A DNA stretch of 64,000 nucleotides. Source: Pseudomonas matsuisoli (GTDB taxonomy: Bacteria; Pseudomonadota; Gammaproteobacteria; Pseudomonadales; Pseudomonadaceae). Position 1 is the stretch's first letter. Each line of letters begins with the position of its first letter. The translations under genes and the position numbers were made by a program. The stretch is from positions 496,001 through 560,000 of the forward strand of contig NZ_BMPO01000003.1 in NCBI RefSeq assembly GCF_014647635.1, in the 5' to 3' direction. The notes beneath the pieces are model-generated. The model worked only from the letters and a program-made list of their open reading frames with translations, ran no database searches and was not told the origin of the DNA. Shown piece after piece: positions 30,097-37,978 of the stretch.

Positions 30097-31476
30097 ATGC
30101 GCAAAGACCCTTTCGAACGCCTCGGCCTAGACCGAGAAATCCTCACCGTCAGCCAGCTCAACAATCGTGCGCGTCTGTTGCTGGAGGACGTCTTCCCGTC
30201 CACCTGGGTCGAAGGCGAAATCTCGAATCTGGCCCGCCCAGCGTCTGGCCACATCTATTTCACGCTCAAGGATCAGCAGGCACAGGTCAAATGCGCCTTG
30301 TTCCGTCAGAACGCGTTGCGCGTCCGCCAAAGCCTGAAGGACGGCATGGCGGTGAAGGTGCGCGGCAAGGTCTCGCTGTTCGAAGGGCGCGGTGATTACC
30401 AGCTCATCCTCGATACGGTGGAGCCCGCAGGCGACGGTGCGTTACGTGCGGCGTTCGAAGCGCTGAAGACCAAGCTCGACGCCGAAGGCTTGTTCTCCGC
30501 CGAGCGCAAAAGCCTCCTGCCCACGCATCCTCGTCGAATCGGCATCGTCAGTTCGCCAACCGGCGCCGTCATTCGCGACATCATCAGTGTCTTCCGGCGC
30601 CGCGCGCCCCAGGTCGAACTCACGCTCGTTCCCACCGCTGTGCAGGGACGAGACGCCACCGGACAGATCGTTCGGGCGCTGAAAGTGGCCGATGCCCAAG
30701 GCTTCGATGCACTCATCCTGGCGCGCGGCGGTGGATCGCTGGAGGATCTCTGGTGCTTCAACGAAGAAGTCGTGGCGCGGGCCATCGATGCCTGCGTCAC
30801 CCCGATTGTAAGCGCCGTTGGGCATGAGACGGACGTATCCATCGCCGACTTCGTGGCTGACGTACGTGCGCCGACGCCGTCCGCCGCGGCGGAGCTGCTT
30901 GCGCCACACAGCGCCGATCTTGCGCAACGGCTAGACGGCCTGGAACGCCGGCTGATCCTGTTCATGCGCCAGCGGCTGCAGCGCGATGCCCTTCGCCTCG
31001 AAGGCTTCAAACGCCGCCTTCGCCATCCCGGCGAGCGGTTGCTACAGCAATCCCAGCGAGTCGATGACCTGGAGCAACGTCTCGTTCGTGCCATCGATCG
31101 CCGACTCTACGAGCGGCACGAACGCCTGGCTCGACTGGATACGCGGCTGGGCGCCCAGCATCCTGGTCGCACGCTATCGCTCTATCGCCAACGACTGGAA
31201 CACCTGCAACAGCGTCTGCCGCGCGTCATGCAAGACGCGCTTAAATCGCGCAGCCAGCAACTCCTTGGCCTGGTCCAGACTCTCAATGTGGTCAGCCCGC
31301 TCGCGACCCTGGGTCGTGGTTACAGCATCCTGCTCGACGAAAAGGGCCGCGCCGTACGCGCTGCATCGCAAACGCAACCTGGTCAGCGCCTGCGGGCGAA
31401 GCTGGGTGACGGGGAGCTCGATGTCCGGGTGGAAGACAATCACCTGACGCCGACGACCCTGTCTTTACTGGACTAG
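30097..31476 (+). CDS. xseA: Exodeoxyribonuclease VII large subunit
   Basis: 459 residues from the ATG at 30097 (MRKDPFERLGLDRE, the Pseudomonas-type N-terminus as recalled; other in-frame ATGs at 30049 and 30073 lie upstream). The N-terminal OB-fold (about 18-110) has VEGEISNLARPASGHIYFTLKD, the catalytic domain has ARGGGSLEDLWCFNEE and AVGHETDVSIADFVAD-type motifs with the Asp/His metal ligands, and a long Arg/Leu-rich coiled-coil follows. With the small subunit XseB (not here) it degrades single-stranded DNA to oligonucleotides. It is divergent from fdnG. Confidence 0.96.
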   Translation: MRKDPFERLGLDREILTVSQLNNRARLLLEDVFPSTWVEGEISNLARPASGHIYFTLKDQQAQVKCALFRQNALRVRQSLKDGMAVKVRGKVSLFEGRGDYQLILDTVEPAGDGALRAAFEALKTKLDAEGLFSAERKSLLPTHPRRIGIVSSPTGAVIRDIISVFRRRAPQVELTLVPTAVQGRDATGQIVRALKVADAQGFDALILARGGGSLEDLWCFNEEVVARAIDACVTPIVSAVGHETDVSIADFVADVRAPTPSAAAELLAPHSADLAQRLDGLERRLILFMRQRLQRDALRLEGFKRRLRHPGERLLQQSQRVDDLEQRLVRAIDRRLYERHERLARLDTRLGAQHPGRTLSLYRQRLEHLQQRLPRVMQDALKSRSQQLLGLVQTLNVVSPLATLGRGYSILLDEKGRAVRAASQTQPGQRLRAKLGDGELDVRVEDNHLTPTTLSLLD

Positions 31477-31485
31477 ACGACTCCG

Positions 31486-32259
31486 ATGACCGAGCTCGAC
31501 CAACCCATCCCGCGCGTGGACGACCCCGACTGGACGCACGTCAGCCAGATCCCCGTGGTGGAGTGCGAAGAACCCCTCTGCACTCTGCGCCTCGCCCCGG
31601 CGTTACGGGTGTACCCCGCCTATCTTCACCTGGGCATTCCCGATGCCGTCACCGACTGCCATGTCAGGACGGGCGTTTTCGAACGCCTGCTCGAGGCCAG
31701 CGCGCTACTCCCAGACGGGCATGTACTGGTCATTCTCGACGGTTGGCGACCGCTGAGCGTGCAGCAGCATTTGTATCGCACGCTGGAATCGACGATTTCC
31801 CAGCATCATCCATTGGCAGACCCGGACACCTTGGAGCGGCTCACGCGGCAATTCGTGGCACCGCCGTCGGCCAACCCTCAGGCGCCGAGCCCTCATCTGA
31901 CCGGGGGCGCCGTCGACGTGACGCTTTGCGATGCGCAAGGTCGGCTACTGGACATGGGCTCGCGCTTCGACGAAGTCGGACCACGCTCTTTTACAGCACA
32001 TTACGAGCTGTCGGAAGCAACGTCCGAATCCGAGCTGCGCGCACGCCACAATCGCCGCACACTGCACCGCGCCATGACCGCTGCGGGTTTCAGCAACCTG
32101 CCCAGCGAGTGGTGGCATTACGATTTCGGTAATCAATTGTGGGCGTGGCACACCGGACGACCCAGCGCGTGTTACGGCCCGACTGAGTTGCCGCGGCTGG
32201 AGGGCCAGTGGCACCAACAATTGGCCGAACGCTTCGGCATTTCTCCCCATTCGAACTAA
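31486..32259 (+). CDS. D-Ala-D-Ala dipeptidase, VanX/DdpX family
   Basis: 257 residues with the M15D zinc motif: SPHLTGGAVDVT (His and Asp ligands) and EWWHYDFG (catalytic Glu and third ligand His), plus the DGWRPLSVQQ arginine segment. Enzymes of this family cleave D-alanyl-D-alanine; housekeeping DdpX types recycle it as nutrient while VanX confers vancomycin resistance. No signal peptide is visible, so it should be cytoplasmic. No vanA/vanH or dipeptide transporter is next to it, so recycling is likelier than resistance. It starts nine bases after xseA and ends 15 bases before an M23 peptidase gene, forming a plausible operon. Confidence 0.88.
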   Translation: MTELDQPIPRVDDPDWTHVSQIPVVECEEPLCTLRLAPALRVYPAYLHLGIPDAVTDCHVRTGVFERLLEASALLPDGHVLVILDGWRPLSVQQHLYRTLESTISQHHPLADPDTLERLTRQFVAPPSANPQAPSPHLTGGAVDVTLCDAQGRLLDMGSRFDEVGPRSFTAHYELSEATSESELRARHNRRTLHRAMTAAGFSNLPSEWWHYDFGNQLWAWHTGRPSACYGPTELPRLEGQWHQQLAERFGISPHSN

Positions 32260-32274
32260 TTGACGCGAGCTCCC

Positions 32275-33111
32275 ATGTTACGCCCGGTACTGATTTGCCT
32301 TGCCCTGTTGACGGCCCTTCCCGCCCACGCGGAAGGCTTCATTACACGATTGCTGAACAAGCCGGTCCCAGGTGGCGTTGCGGTGATCGACCTTGGAAAT
32401 CCCCCGCAGGCGCCTCGCGCGACCTATCTGGGTAAGCCGGTACTGGTCGTGCGTGAAGACGATGCACGCTGGATCGCCATCGTCGGCATTCCGCTGACGA
32501 CCAAACCCGGCACCCAGAAAATTCGTACGGAACGGGACAGCGGGCCTGTTGAGTTGCCGTTCAGCGTCAACTCGCGCGTCTATCGCGAACAGCGCATCAC
32601 GCTAAAGAACAAGGAACAGGTCAGCCCGAGCCCGACCAACCTCAAACGCATCGAGCGTGAACTCGCCGAGCAAACCAAGGCCTACGACCAGTTCAGCCCG
32701 CGTCAGCCAAGCAATCTGTTATTCGATCTGCCGGTGAATGGTCCGCTTTCGTCACCATTCGGGTTGCGGCGCTTCTTCAATGGTGAAGAGCGCAACCCGC
32801 ACTCGGGGCTGGATTTCGCGGTCGGCGCCGGCACGCCTATCAAGGCACCAGCCGCGGGCAAGGTGATCCTGGTCGGAGACTATTTCTTCAACGGTCAAAC
32901 GGTGTTCGTCGACCATGGCCAAGGGCTGATCAGCATGTTCTGCCATATGTCGAAGATCGACGTGAAGGTCGGAGACGAGATGCCGCGCGGCGGCGTTGTC
33001 GGCCGCGTTGGCGCCACGGGCCGCGCGACGGGTCCGCATATGCATTGGAATGTCAGCCTGAACGGAGTCCGGGTCGATCCTTCGATCTTCATTGGGAAGT
33101 ATCAGCCATAG
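32275..33111 (+). CDS. Secreted M23 (LytM) family peptidase
   Basis: 278 residues from the ATG at 32275, which yields a clean signal peptide (MLRPVLICLALLTALPAHA). An N-terminal domain of about 110 residues precedes the LytM domain, which has the zinc ligands in NPHSGLDFAV (HxxxD) and GPHMHWNV (HxH). The domain is complete, so it may be an active murein endopeptidase rather than an EnvC/NlpD-type activator. It acts in the periplasm on peptidoglycan cross-links. Co-oriented with xseA and the VanX-like gene; a VanX-type and a murein peptidase together suggest wall-fragment turnover (inference). Confidence 0.9.
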   Translation: MLRPVLICLALLTALPAHAEGFITRLLNKPVPGGVAVIDLGNPPQAPRATYLGKPVLVVREDDARWIAIVGIPLTTKPGTQKIRTERDSGPVELPFSVNSRVYREQRITLKNKEQVSPSPTNLKRIERELAEQTKAYDQFSPRQPSNLLFDLPVNGPLSSPFGLRRFFNGEERNPHSGLDFAVGAGTPIKAPAAGKVILVGDYFFNGQTVFVDHGQGLISMFCHMSKIDVKVGDEMPRGGVVGRVGATGRATGPHMHWNVSLNGVRVDPSIFIGKYQP

Positions 33112-33160
33112 AGGCTAGCAGCGCTCAATCCAAGCGCCGAACTTTCTTCTCGGATGCTAG

Positions 33161-33197
33161 GCATACAAGCTCTGGCTTCAGGCCTAGGCTTGTATGC
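33161..33197. terminator. Hairpin between M23 peptidase and acyltransferase genes
   Basis: Perfect 10-bp arms GCATACAAGC/GCTTGTATGC with a 17-base interior, between convergent stop codons at 33111 and 33217. Probably a two-way terminator; no clear T-run. Confidence 0.55.
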
Positions 33198-33216
33198 AAG
33201 ATGAACAACCGCCCAG

Positions 33217-35130
33217 TCAATTCGCGGCATTAAGCCCCTGCTCACCCTCTGGCTCGAATCTCGTCCTGATTTGCGCGGCAATGTCCTTGGAGACATCGCG
33301 TGCACCACTTAACGTGAAGTGATTGCTATCAAACAACATGGGCTCGTTTGCCGAAGAAAAACGAGTGCATTCGGTTGTTGGGCATGAGATGTCGTATGTC
33401 GAGATATAGAGCTGATCTGGAATACTCTTGCGCATCAACTCGTCCAGAGATTTACGTTTGACATCGTTGTATAGCGCTGCGGACTTTTTCTCTCGAGACT
33501 CACGAGCGAGCACAGAAGGAAAAGCAGTGCTGTACTCGACGCTGGGGCCGAGAACAATTACATCTCTGTCGAGGCTTTTCACGTAGTCGACGGTCTCAAG
33601 GACGCTATCGAGAGGAATGTCCGATCGCCAACGTGCAGAAATAATCACACCATCTATTTCACTGCTGGGAAGATATTCCCTCAACACGTAATCGATCACT
33701 TCTACGCAATAGCGCGACCCGCTCGTATTCAATACCGGCAAGCAACCTGATGCAGCTATCTCCATCAGATTGACGTTTTCGCCCAGCGCCTCCTGCAACC
33801 CTTGGCGAAGGTGAGCGGCATGACTGTCACCTAGAAGGACATAGTTCTTTTTATCCTGGCTACTGGTCAGGCAACGACTGATCTTTTCCATTGAGGGATG
33901 CTCGGTGTCTGAAGCGAAAAAACAAACACCGACCGAAAACTGTACTTTGTGATCAGCCATATCCTTGTAGTTGTAGTATTCCGAAAGCCTGAGCTCCTCC
34001 TCTGAAAAGAGCCCTTTGCTTCCCATATAGGGTGTCGCAGCGCATAGAGCACCAACCAACAGAATAGAAGCAGTAGACGCGAAAGCGGCTCGCGTCGGGT
34101 GCATTACCTTGAGTTTTGACCTGAATGGAATTTCGATCAGGTGCCGGCTGGCGATTGCCAATGCAAAGCTAAGGCTGATGACGATCAGTGCTTTCGAAAG
34201 CACTGAATAGTCGGTGACCATGTTTAGATAGACCACGACAGGCCAATGCCAGAGGTATAGGCAGTAGGAGATAAGCCCGACGTAGACAAGCGGCCTTACG
34301 GAGAGTAACCGCCCGGAAACCGAATCGCGGCCAGCCAGGATAATTAACGCTGCCCCAAGGCACGGATAGATGGCGTTGTAACCGGGAAATGCTTTACCCG
34401 CATCAAGGTAGATGTAAGCGAACGCAATTAAGGAAAGTCCCAGTAAACCCAGACCTGTTCGCACGTGTTTGGCACCCAGGTAACGACTGGATTCGATGCT
34501 GGATAAGGCGATCAGCGCCCCTATGCCAAGTTCCCAGGCTCGAAATGGCAACAGATAGAAGGTGGCCTTGGGTTTATAAATAACGCCGACCACACTGAGT
34601 GCGAAGGACCCTACGACCATCAATCCAACCAGCAAAAGCAGTTTACTTCTAAAGAAGCGGTACGCAACCAGCAGCACGATTGGAAATATTATATAGAACT
34701 GTTCTTCGACACCCAGTGACCATGTATGCAACAGTGGAGCCAACTCCGCGGCGCCATCGAAATAGCCGGAGGTTGTCCAGAAGAAAATATTTGATGAGAA
34801 GAGCACAGAACTGAGAGCACTTTTGGCCAACTCATGGCGCTCGACTGGCAGTAAGAATATGTAGCCCAACAACAATGTCGCCAAAATAACGATATAGAGA
34901 GGCGGTAGAATCCTAAGCGATCGCCTCTTGTAGAAGTCCAAGAAGTTAAATTTTCCCGACTTCATTTCTTCACTGATGATCTTCGTAATAAGATAACCCG
35001 ATATAACGAAGAAAACATCCACGCCAGCGAATCCACCGGAAAACCCTGAGATGCCTGCATGAAAAGCTAACACTGGGAGTACGGCTAGCGCACGCAACCC
35101 ATCAATTTCCGGCCTATATTTCATAGTCAT
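33217..35130 (-). CDS. OafA-type acyltransferase with C-terminal SGNH domain
   Basis: 637 residues. The N-terminal acyltransferase-3 part (about 1-340) starts YRPEIDGLRALAVLPVLAFHAG, has RRSLRILPPLY and the WSLGVEEQFY motif, and about ten hydrophobic helices. The periplasmic SGNH part (about 390-637) has LLGDSHAAHL (block I Ser) and FDSNHFTLSGA (block V Asp-His). This architecture O-acylates O-antigen, exopolysaccharide or peptidoglycan. DNA is visibly AT-richer than both flanks with less biased codons, suggesting horizontal acquisition. ATG at 35130 or 35124 are both possible. No glycosyltransferase genes adjoin it. Confidence 0.92.
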   Translation of the reverse strand: MTMKYRPEIDGLRALAVLPVLAFHAGISGFSGGFAGVDVFFVISGYLITKIISEEMKSGKFNFLDFYKRRSLRILPPLYIVILATLLLGYIFLLPVERHELAKSALSSVLFSSNIFFWTTSGYFDGAAELAPLLHTWSLGVEEQFYIIFPIVLLVAYRFFRSKLLLLVGLMVVGSFALSVVGVIYKPKATFYLLPFRAWELGIGALIALSSIESSRYLGAKHVRTGLGLLGLSLIAFAYIYLDAGKAFPGYNAIYPCLGAALIILAGRDSVSGRLLSVRPLVYVGLISYCLYLWHWPVVVYLNMVTDYSVLSKALIVISLSFALAIASRHLIEIPFRSKLKVMHPTRAAFASTASILLVGALCAATPYMGSKGLFSEEELRLSEYYNYKDMADHKVQFSVGVCFFASDTEHPSMEKISRCLTSSQDKKNYVLLGDSHAAHLRQGLQEALGENVNLMEIAASGCLPVLNTSGSRYCVEVIDYVLREYLPSSEIDGVIISARWRSDIPLDSVLETVDYVKSLDRDVIVLGPSVEYSTAFPSVLARESREKKSAALYNDVKRKSLDELMRKSIPDQLYISTYDISCPTTECTRFSSANEPMLFDSNHFTLSGARDVSKDIAAQIRTRFEPEGEQGLNAAN

Positions 35131-35179
35131 CCTAACCTAGCGTCATCTTTTTCAAATGGGTAAACCAGACACTGATTCC

Positions 35180-35372
35180 ATGGCCAACAATGCGATCTTT
35201 AAAAGCGCTGTATATGTCGGCAAAGTCCTATACAACTGGCTTTTTCAGAAAACAAAAGCCTCTCCAGGGTCAAGATGACTACCCCTGGGAGCGGTTAGGT
35301 CTCGAAAGGAAGATGGAGCGCCGAATCGATGAACACGGTTTCGACGAAAAGGAAGAGCAACACCGGGATTGA
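35180..35372 (+). pseudogene. Small hypothetical gene, apparently frameshifted
   Basis: Two overlapping frames both look coding in different parts. Frame one starts ATG at 35180 (MANNAIFKSAVYVGKVLYNWLF) and stops at 35278 after 32 residues; its first half is an amphipathic-hydrophobic segment. Frame two, open from 35190 to 35372, has a plausible charged C-terminus (YPWERLGLERKMERRID and on). A single +1 shift near 35270 would join them into one protein of about 63 residues. No strong ribosome-binding site is seen. It may be a decayed gene, a programmed frameshift, or chance. Confidence 0.35.
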
Positions 35373-35481
35373 CATGACGCATGACAGCTACTCCTTTAGC
35401 GCAACCAGTCCTTTCCGTGAACCGAATCAGTCAACAGTGGGAAAGTAACAGGCGCGCCTTTGAAAAAGAAGAACCTGTAGC

Positions 35482-35517
35482 AGCGCTTTGGGAAAAAAGT
35501 TTTGAAAGTGCTTTTTT
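35482..35517 (+). terminator. Intrinsic terminator with T6 tail
   Basis: AGCGCTTT pairs with AAAGTGCT (one G-U) across a 15-base loop and is followed directly by TTTTT. No annotated plus-strand gene ends nearby except the doubtful small frame ending at 35372, so the transcript it ends is unknown. Confidence 0.6.
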
Positions 35518-35685
35518 GTACGTGCCTGAACCCTGCAATGACGAATGATCGTGTTGAACACCTTCCGCCTGCACACAAAGAGGGCTCTATGCGACCGACG
35601 GTGATCCTTTCGACCACACGCGGCTTGAAATTGCCGATGGGCCAGAGGATAACGGGCGAGTCTGAACCACAGCCGAAAGCACCCT

Positions 35686-36252
35686 ATGGATAGCCCAACG
35701 ACACCTCATCTGACACCCTCCAATCGTCGCGATCTCGGTTTGGCCGATCTCTCGTTCACGACGATCGCAGTCGCCTTCGTCGCGGCGGTTCCGGTTGCGG
35801 GGGCGCTTTGGTGGTGGGGCACGTACCCGTTCATGCAGGCATTTTTTGGTTCCAGCCTCTTGGTACTGAGCCTGGCGCTCGCTGCAGCGATTCAGCTCTA
35901 CCGCGCCAGCCGACAATCAGTGCATATCGTGCCGCCCATGATTTGCGCGGGCGTTGCGGTGCCGCTGGCCGTTGCCCTGGCGTTTGGCGTCACGACCTAC
36001 ACCCCACCGAGCTCGCCTTACGGCGCACTTGCCAGCGCGGCGGCTTTTGGCCCCGCGCCAAACTTGTTGCCCGCGGGCCGCGACTGGTACGAAGACAGCC
36101 CGGTCATGGCCTACGAATCGACTTGCGTCGCCAGCCATAGCGGTCAAGGGGCGACTGGGGCTCAACGCGTAAGCCTGACGACAACGGTGTCCGGTTGTAG
36201 CGCCCGCGCCATCGACGCCGGCGGACGCGTGGATTCAGGCATTCGCCATTAA
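35686..36252 (+). CDS. Hypothetical inner-membrane protein
   Basis: 188 residues. Three hydrophobic helices (about 26-47, 50-70 and 81-101) precede a hydrophilic C-terminal domain of about 85 residues that contains two cysteines (CVASHS and SGCSAR) and many Ser, Thr and Gly, possibly periplasmic with a disulfide. No family recognised. There is no clear ribosome-binding site before the ATG, but codon use is like the host and the frame ends 150 bases before a mechanosensitive channel gene on the same strand. Confidence 0.6.
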   Translation: MDSPTTPHLTPSNRRDLGLADLSFTTIAVAFVAAVPVAGALWWWGTYPFMQAFFGSSLLVLSLALAAAIQLYRASRQSVHIVPPMICAGVAVPLAVALAFGVTTYTPPSSPYGALASAAAFGPAPNLLPAGRDWYEDSPVMAYESTCVASHSGQGATGAQRVSLTTTVSGCSARAIDAGGRVDSGIRH

Positions 36253-36405
36253 CCACGGCCAACGCCCGCCCCGAACGCTGGCAGATAGCAATACTCAGGC
36301 ACGCTCAGATCCTGTAACGGATTCGCGCCTCTTGCTTTGGTAAGGTACGCCCCCTCGCTTCGCGCACACCCGCCGAGCGAGCGCCTTATGACCTGAGAAC
36401 GCGCC

Positions 36406-37722
36406 ATGACCGCACTGTACCAATCGAGCATCGACTGGCTCGAACGCTACCCCGAACTTCATACCCTCACGACGCTTGCACTGCTCATCCTCGCCGCTTG
36501 GCTGGCGAACTGGGTGGTCAAGCATATTCTTGTCCGCGCGCTGCTCAAGGCCCTGAGCGCAACCACGCTGGGCAAGGACAAGCTGCTCAAGGATGTGCAC
36601 ATCATCCGGCGTCTTGCGAACGTGGTGCCCGCATTGATCTTGAGCGCGGGTATTCGGTGGATCCCTGGGCTGCCGGACGCCCTTGTCGAAATCGTGAGGA
36701 ATGTCTGCGGTGCGTTCGTGATCCTGACGGTCGCGCTTGCCATCGGTAACGCCCTTACCCTGGTCAACCTGCTCTACCAACGGCGCGTCGATGCCCACCT
36801 ACGGCCCATCAAAGGCTACGTGCAGGTAGTCAAGATCATCGTCTATGCGATCGCGACGATCCTGATCATCGCCACGCTGATCGATCGTTCACCGCTCATC
36901 CTGCTGTCGGGCCTAGGTGCGATGGCGGCCGTGCTGATGTTGATCTTTCAGGACACGCTTTTGTCGCTGGTGGCCAGCGTACAAATTTCGTCCAACGATA
37001 TCGTGCGGGTCGGCGATTGGGTGGAAATGCCGCAATTGAACGCGGACGGTGATGTGATCGATATCGCCCTACATACCGTCAAGATTCAAAACTGGGACAA
37101 GACCATCACCACCATCCCGACGAAACGCTTCATCACCGATCCCTTTAAGAATTGGCGCGGCATGCAGGAGTCCGGAGGACGGCGGATAAAACGCACGCTG
37201 CTACTCGATCAGCAAAGCGTGCATTTCCTCGATGCCGAAGAATGCCAACGCCTTCATCGTTTCAGCCTGCTAGACGACTATCTGACTGACAAGGCGAAAG
37301 AGCTGGATGACTGGAACCTGCGCCTGGAGGCGCGCGGAAAAGAGCCCGTGAACACCCGCCGGGTGACCAACATCGGTACTTTCCGGGCATATATCGAGCG
37401 CTATTTGCGCAGCCACCCGGGCATTCATCAGGGTATGACGCTCATGGTTCGTCAGCTCACCCCAACCGCCGATGGCCTACCGCTGGAAATCTATTGCTTC
37501 ACCAATACGGTGGCATGGGCCGCATACGAGGGCACGCAGTCCGATATTTTCGACCACCTGCTGGCGATCCTGCCGGAATTTGGCTTAAGCGTGTTTCAAC
37601 ATCCAAGCGGCCTGGACATGCGCGCGTGGCAATCAGGGCAAGCCCTTCTCAACGTCCCGGCCAATGGTGCCAGCGCGCCATTCGCGCAGTCTGAATCTGC
37701 GGAAGAATTGGCGGCTAGATAA
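36406..37722 (+). CDS. Mechanosensitive channel of the YbdG/MscM type
   Basis: 438 residues. About five hydrophobic helices in the first 190 residues; the MscS core spans LLSGLGAMAAVLMLIFQDTLLSLVAS (the pore helix, read as two parts) followed by the beta domain with RVGDWVEMPQLNADGDVIDI and KTITTIPTKRFITDPFKNW. This length and the long C-terminal cytoplasmic domain with an inserted segment match E. coli YbdG (415 residues), a small-conductance channel for hypo-osmotic stress. It sits alone upstream of the leuA leader. Confidence 0.9.
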   Translation: MTALYQSSIDWLERYPELHTLTTLALLILAAWLANWVVKHILVRALLKALSATTLGKDKLLKDVHIIRRLANVVPALILSAGIRWIPGLPDALVEIVRNVCGAFVILTVALAIGNALTLVNLLYQRRVDAHLRPIKGYVQVVKIIVYAIATILIIATLIDRSPLILLSGLGAMAAVLMLIFQDTLLSLVASVQISSNDIVRVGDWVEMPQLNADGDVIDIALHTVKIQNWDKTITTIPTKRFITDPFKNWRGMQESGGRRIKRTLLLDQQSVHFLDAEECQRLHRFSLLDDYLTDKAKELDDWNLRLEARGKEPVNTRRVTNIGTFRAYIERYLRSHPGIHQGMTLMVRQLTPTADGLPLEIYCFTNTVAWAAYEGTQSDIFDHLLAILPEFGLSVFQHPSGLDMRAWQSGQALLNVPANGASAPFAQSESAEELAAR

Positions 37723-37829
37723 CGGGAAAAAGGCGCAATATAAATTCGCGTTATGCCTATATAGGCAATAATTCACTAATTTATTGATCAAGCTTGCAAC
37801 TAAAAATTAGCGCCTCTAGGGTGTGGAGC
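37723..37829. other. AT-rich leader/promoter region of leuA
   Basis: About 107 bases, clearly AT-rich. It contains the palindrome GCCTATATAGGC, a CTAATTT/AAATTAG inverted pair around TTGATC and TTGCAA hexamers, any of which may form the leuA promoter. No single -10/-35 pair stands out. Confidence 0.5.
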
Positions 37830-37907
37830 ATGAACACGCCACACACCCTGATCTTGCTTCGCCAACATGCCTGCCTACGTCTGGTCAGCCCCCGACTATG
37901 CCGGTGA
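37830..37907 (+). CDS. Leucine-rich leader peptide upstream of leuA
   Basis: A 25-residue open frame, ATG at 37830 and TGA at 37905, starting MNTPHTLILLRQ and ending SPRLCR. Six residues are Leu (codons CTG, TTG, CTT, CTA, CTG, CTA), including the clustered LILL, plus one Ile. AGGGTG and GGAG precede the ATG. It ends 71 bases before leuA. Composition and position are those of an amino-acid leader peptide for transcription attenuation or a related ribosome-stalling switch. Not experimentally known to me for this organism. Confidence 0.7.
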   Translation: MNTPHTLILLRQHACLRLVSPRLCR

Positions 37908-37955
37908 GCCTCCAACGCATTAAAACCCGTTTGAAGCCACCGGCCGATCATCGGC
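37900..37955 (+). promoter_or_regulatory. Alternative hairpins between leader peptide and leuA
   Basis: GCCGGTG (37900-37906, overlapping the leader stop codon) can pair with CACCGGC (37938-37944). A competing hairpin GCCGA-TCA-TCGGC (37943-37955) uses the last two bases of that arm, so only one can form. A ribosome stalled at the leader Leu codons would affect the first. There is no T-run after the second hairpin, so the output may be translational or the terminator is imperfect. Confidence 0.45.
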
Positions 37956-37978
37956 GCTAGCCAACAAGAGAACTCGAC

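Larger units (their letters stand above)
35131..35685. other. AT-richer intergenic region beside the acyltransferase
   Basis: About 555 bases of lower GC than the chromosome around it. Contents: a probably frameshifted small gene at 35180-35372, a TTGACA hexamer at 35369-35374, a CTTTCC/GGAAAG hairpin and a GGCGCGCC palindrome near 35423-35458, and a good plus-strand intrinsic terminator at 35482-35517. The combination could be a small RNA gene (about 35390-35517) or the end of the small-gene transcript. Confidence 0.45.

Noticed and set aside
31486-32259. Vancomycin resistance gene vanX
   Set aside because: The family fits, but no vanH/vanA/vanRS neighbours and a Gram-negative setting make recycling more likely.
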